Shown piece after piece: positions 24,152-26,213 of a stretch of DNA of 26,213 nucleotides. This DNA is from an uncultured Blautia sp. (GTDB taxonomy: Bacteria; Bacillota; Clostridia; Lachnospirales; Lachnospiraceae): NCBI GenBank assembly GCA_937900135.1, contig CALCDJ010000072.1, forward strand, positions 1 to 26,213, read 5' to 3'. The notes under the pieces are model-generated. The model was not told the DNA's origin, did not search any database, and saw nothing but the letters and a program-made list of their open reading frames with translations. Made by a program: the position numbers and the translations under genes. Numbering within the stretch: the first letter of the stretch is position 1; each line of letters begins with the position of its first letter.

Positions 24152-24778
24152 ATGAAAATTAACTGGAAAAAAATCATAGGAATTACCACAGCCGTATTTG
24201 GAACAACTTTTATCGCCGTTTCTGCTGTAGCTGGAAAAAGAAAAGGTGATAGTGTTTATAAAAATGATGCGGAACAGAGAAATTTGATGGAAGGAAAAAA
24301 GGTAATCTTTATTGAGAATGATAAAGAAGCGGAAAATGCAGACGGTGTCAGAGGGCATCTGGAAGCGGTAGGAGATTCCGATTACAAAGAGAGTTTTTAT
24401 GAAAAGTACGGAAAGCGTGCGATTGACATCATTCTTTCTTTTGGCGGCTTAGTTATTTTATCTCCTTTATTGATTGGAATTGCCATTGCGATTAAGATTG
24501 ACGATCCGGGTCCGGTATTGTTTACGCAGAAACGTGTGGGGAAAAATAAAGAATATTTTAAATTACATAAGTTTAGAAGTATGAAAATGTCAACGCCGCA
24601 CGATACACCGACTCATATGTTAGAAAATCCGGAACAGCATATAACCAAAGTAGGGAAGTTCTTGAGGAAACACAGTCTTGATGAACTGCCGCAGATTTGG
24701 GACATTTTTATAGGAGATAGCGGTATAATAGGAACAACCAAGAAAAACCTTGATTTTACAAGGGTTTCGCTGGCTTAG
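24152..24778 (+). CDS. Undecaprenyl-phosphate sugar phosphotransferase (bacterial sugar transferase), C-terminus lost
   Basis: Members of this family (PglC, WcaJ, RfbP) transfer a sugar-1-phosphate to the lipid carrier and so start each repeat unit. The N-terminal 75 residues include a hydrophobic helix (8-27) and an acidic linker not typical of the minimal enzyme. The family core starts near YGKRAIDIILSFGGL. It has DDPGPVLFTQKRVG, KFRSM and SLDELPQIW, whose Asp-Glu pair is catalytic in PglC. The usual continuation after IFIGD (MSLVGPRP and the C-terminal helices) is missing. From S190 the frame reads SGIIGTTKKNLDF, which is scar B sequence. Loss of the PRP motif suggests an inactive enzyme. 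The start follows GCAGGAGAG. Confidence 0.85.
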   Translation: MKINWKKIIGITTAVFGTTFIAVSAVAGKRKGDSVYKNDAEQRNLMEGKKVIFIENDKEAENADGVRGHLEAVGDSDYKESFYEKYGKRAIDIILSFGGLVILSPLLIGIAIAIKIDDPGPVLFTQKRVGKNKEYFKLHKFRSMKMSTPHDTPTHMLENPEQHITKVGKFLRKHSLDELPQIWDIFIGDSGIIGTTKKNLDFTRVSLA

Positions 24779-24954
24779 TCGAATTTTGTTATGATAATTT
24801 TTCTTTGTGTTGTGTCGATTGAGCGGGGGAACCAATATAAAAGAATGGTTTCTTGGATGCTTATTTTGACCCACACTATAAGCTGAAAAATTATGATAAG
24901 GAGGTTTGACCTAGCCTGCGAATGATCTTTTTAATAAGAACATTCACAGGCTAG
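24719..24954 (+). repeat. Scar B: hairpin-bearing sequence replacing the end of the sugar transferase
   Basis: It begins exactly where the sugar transferase sequence stops (24718/24719), with a TATAATAG-containing edge matching scar A. TTCTTGGATG and GACCC follow, then GTTTGAC and a long stem. CTAGCCTGCGAATG (24911-24924) pairs with CATTCACAGGCTAG (24941-24954) at 13 of 14 positions. One minus-4-bp-gap frame inside it reads FLDAYFDPHYKLKNYDKEV and stops, which could be the tail of a lost element-encoded protein, but this is weak. Origin is unknown; a mobile-element remnant is the most likely explanation. Confidence 0.6.
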
Positions 24955-25012
24955 TCGTCGTGTTGAAGAACTTACCTAATAAAAATAAATAATTATGAGG
25001 AGTGTATTGAAA

Positions 25013-25522
25013 ATGGGAAGAAAATTATTAATTGTAGCCTCTAAAAGATATGGAGATTATGTGAAAGAGATAGCAGAGTCAATGGGATGCTTTGAGAAAA
25101 TCTCCTTTGTAGATAATGACAGAGAAGGAGCTATTGGAAAACTGGAGGATGTGGAAAGCTTTTATCCGGAATATAACTGTGCAATAGCTGCATGTGACGA
25201 TGGAACAGAAAGACTTGAGTGGAATAAAAAGTTGGAGGCACTTTACAATATTCCAGTTTTATTTCATATGGATTCTACTATTTCTCCATCAGCTAATTTA
25301 ATGCCTGGCTGTATTGTTGAGCCAAGAGCTGTTGTCGGTTGTGGAAGTACTATTGGGCAGGCAACGGTCATTGGTGCCAATGTGGTGGTAGAGCCATATT
25401 GTTTTATTGGAGATAGTTGTACATTAAAATCAGGAACAATTGTGAAATCAACAAGTATGGTTGCAATGAACACAAGCACAGAGCAGGGAAGTGTTCTGTT
25501 TACATCATTAACAAAGGAATGA
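25013..25522 (+). CDS. NeuD-like beta-helix protein lacking the catalytic His
   Basis: This 169-residue protein aligns along its length with the acyltransferase at 23549: LLIVASKRYGDYVKEIAESMG, FVDND, and hexapeptide repeats from about residue 88 (ISPSANLMPGCIVEPRAVVG). The usual GAGGHG is replaced by ASKRYG. The DHD active-site segment is replaced by VVVEP, and no His occurs after H85. It may be a degenerate or non-catalytic homologue, or have another activity. The ATG at 25013 follows GAGGAG by 10 bases and matches the family start; an upstream ATG at 24995 overlaps the ribosome site and is less likely. It starts a new block after scar B. Confidence 0.75.
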   Translation: MGRKLLIVASKRYGDYVKEIAESMGCFEKISFVDNDREGAIGKLEDVESFYPEYNCAIAACDDGTERLEWNKKLEALYNIPVLFHMDSTISPSANLMPGCIVEPRAVVGCGSTIGQATVIGANVVVEPYCFIGDSCTLKSGTIVKSTSMVAMNTSTEQGSVLFTSLTKE

Positions 25523-25567
25523 TAAGAATTAAAAATTATAGGAAGGATGAACCTCCTCAATTTTCGT

Positions 25568-25576
25568 GGGGGGGGG
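25568..25576 (+). repeat. G9 homopolymer in the ribosome-binding region of the next gene
   Basis: Nine G lie six bases before the ATG at 25583, where the Shine-Dalgarno sequence should be. They probably serve as the ribosome site themselves. Changes in length would alter spacing and translation. Confidence 0.7.
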
Positions 25577-25582
25577 TAAGCG

Positions 25583-26213
25583 ATGAATATAACAAATGAA
25601 AAAAATAAGAATTTGAATTATACTCAACAAAAAAATTCACCAAATATACGATGGATGTTAGTCGGGTATGATTTGATTGTATACGCAATCGTTGCAGTTA
25701 TACTTTTGGTTATTTATGGTGGTATGGACAAATTATCGTCTACAGGAATACTTCAACAAGTATGCTTGTCAGCAGGATGCATTTTTGTAGCACGTCTTTT
25801 AGGTAAAATCTATGGACAGGTATGGAGATATGGTGGGATTCAGTGCTATATCCGTTTGCTTTTTATAGATTCTATTGCTTTTATTGTGTATCTGTGTCTG
25901 GAACTTCTGCTTCCAGTGCAAAAAATGACATTTGCCAGAATGTTGTCATTAGCCAGTATGAACTTGTTAGGTGCGTTAGCGTTACGTATGCTGTATCGCT
26001 ATGCGTATAAATGCGGAAATCAGAAAACAGTTGGAGGAAAGCTACTTTCTATATTATTACGTTTGTTTTCTGGAATAGAAGCAGGAAATGATAAAGAAGT
26101 TCAGAAAATCAAAGTTGCAATTATTGGCGCTGGTCGAGTAGGAGTTAGTTTAGCTGAAGAACTTTTGAATAATTCAGAAGCAGCATATATTCCAAGGGGA
26201 TTCATTGATGTAA
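25583..26213 (+). CDS. CapD/FlaA1-like polysaccharide biosynthesis protein, copy 3 (partial, runs off the window)
   Basis: The frame from ATG 25583 stays open for 210 codons to the end of the window. After a polar N-terminus (MNITNEKNKNLNYTQ) there are four predicted membrane helices (about 23-150: YDLIVYAIVAVILLVIYGG and later ones). A Rossmann start, VAIIGAGRVGVSLAEEL, lies near 180, matching the CoA-binding-like domain of FlaA1/CapD proteins. The catalytic domain lies outside. It differs more from copies 1 and 2 than they do from each other, since the helix sequences are not the same, so it is a separate subfamily. Its start sits behind the G9 tract. Confidence 0.85.
   Translation, partial: MNITNEKNKNLNYTQQKNSPNIRWMLVGYDLIVYAIVAVILLVIYGGMDKLSSTGILQQVCLSAGCIFVARLLGKIYGQVWRYGGIQCYIRLLFIDSIAFIVYLCLELLLPVQKMTFARMLSLASMNLLGALALRMLYRYAYKCGNQKTVGGKLLSILLRLFSGIEAGNDKEVQKIKVAIIGAGRVGVSLAEELLNNSEAAYIPRGFIDV

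Noticed and set aside
24830..24920. IS200/IS605 left or right end at scar B
   Set aside because: TTGAC followed by a hairpin is reminiscent of such ends, but no TnpA or TnpB sequence and no matching second end were found, so the family cannot be named.
25417..25599. Plus-strand ORF of 60 codons crossing the G9 tract
   Set aside because: It starts inside the NeuD-like gene in another frame and overlaps the CapD copy 3 start; no ribosome site or domain.

Overview
The window looks like chromosomal DNA of an anaerobic, spore-forming Firmicute of the Lachnospiraceae, probably an acetogen or H2-metabolising gut bacterium of the Blautia type. This is an inference from gene content: a folate C1 module (end of a likely fhs, then fchA and folD), several [FeFe]-hydrogenases including a HydABC-type electron-bifurcating set, the spore coat ATPase SpoIVA, strong AGGAGG-type ribosome binding sites and moderate GC. 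No rRNA, tRNA or CRISPR array was seen.

Layout. (1) 1-2757: methyl-branch folate genes. A likely formyl-THF ligase C-terminus is followed by a long imperfect inverted repeat, then methenyl-THF cyclohydrolase (fchA) and a FolD that lacks the canonical cyclohydrolase Lys and Gln, then a secreted glucosaminidase whose start overlaps the folD stop. (2) 2860-6149: an AT-rich three-gene island with its own promoter and terminator: a DUF262 protein, an AAA15/DUF3696-like ATPase and an unrecognised 244-residue protein. It has the look of a compact phage-defence operon and is the best candidate for an undescribed system. (3) 6208-16116: a hydrogenase region. A monomeric [FeFe]-hydrogenase is on the minus strand, divergent from hydC-hydB-hydA. 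These are followed by a second operon that joins a NuoF-type Fe-S segment fused to a GltD-type flavoprotein with a third [FeFe]-hydrogenase, which carries a frameshift at an A6 run. (4) 16126-18996: a PD-(D/E)XK (Rpn-like) protein on the minus strand, and spoIVA behind a sigma-E-like promoter. (5) 19117-26213: the start of a surface polysaccharide locus. It has a leader (G10 tract, promoter, small ORF, intrinsic terminator), two related CapD/FlaA1-type nucleotide-sugar dehydratases, two NeuD/PglD-like acyltransferase homologues, a sugar-phosphate transferase and the start of a third CapD-like gene that leaves the window.

The C1 and hydrogenase genes fit one physiology: H2, ferredoxin and NAD(P)H are interconverted by the hydrogenases, and reduced carriers feed or drain the folate C1 pathway. 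The polysaccharide locus is a mosaic. CapD copy 1 has backbone-like composition and has lost its C-terminus; copy 2 is AT-rich and complete; a sugar transferase is also cut off. Both cut genes end in related, hairpin-bearing sequences of about 240 bp (scars A and B), which suggests repeated cassette replacement by one family of element. Poly-G tracts (G10, G9) next to a promoter and a start codon suggest possible phase variation.
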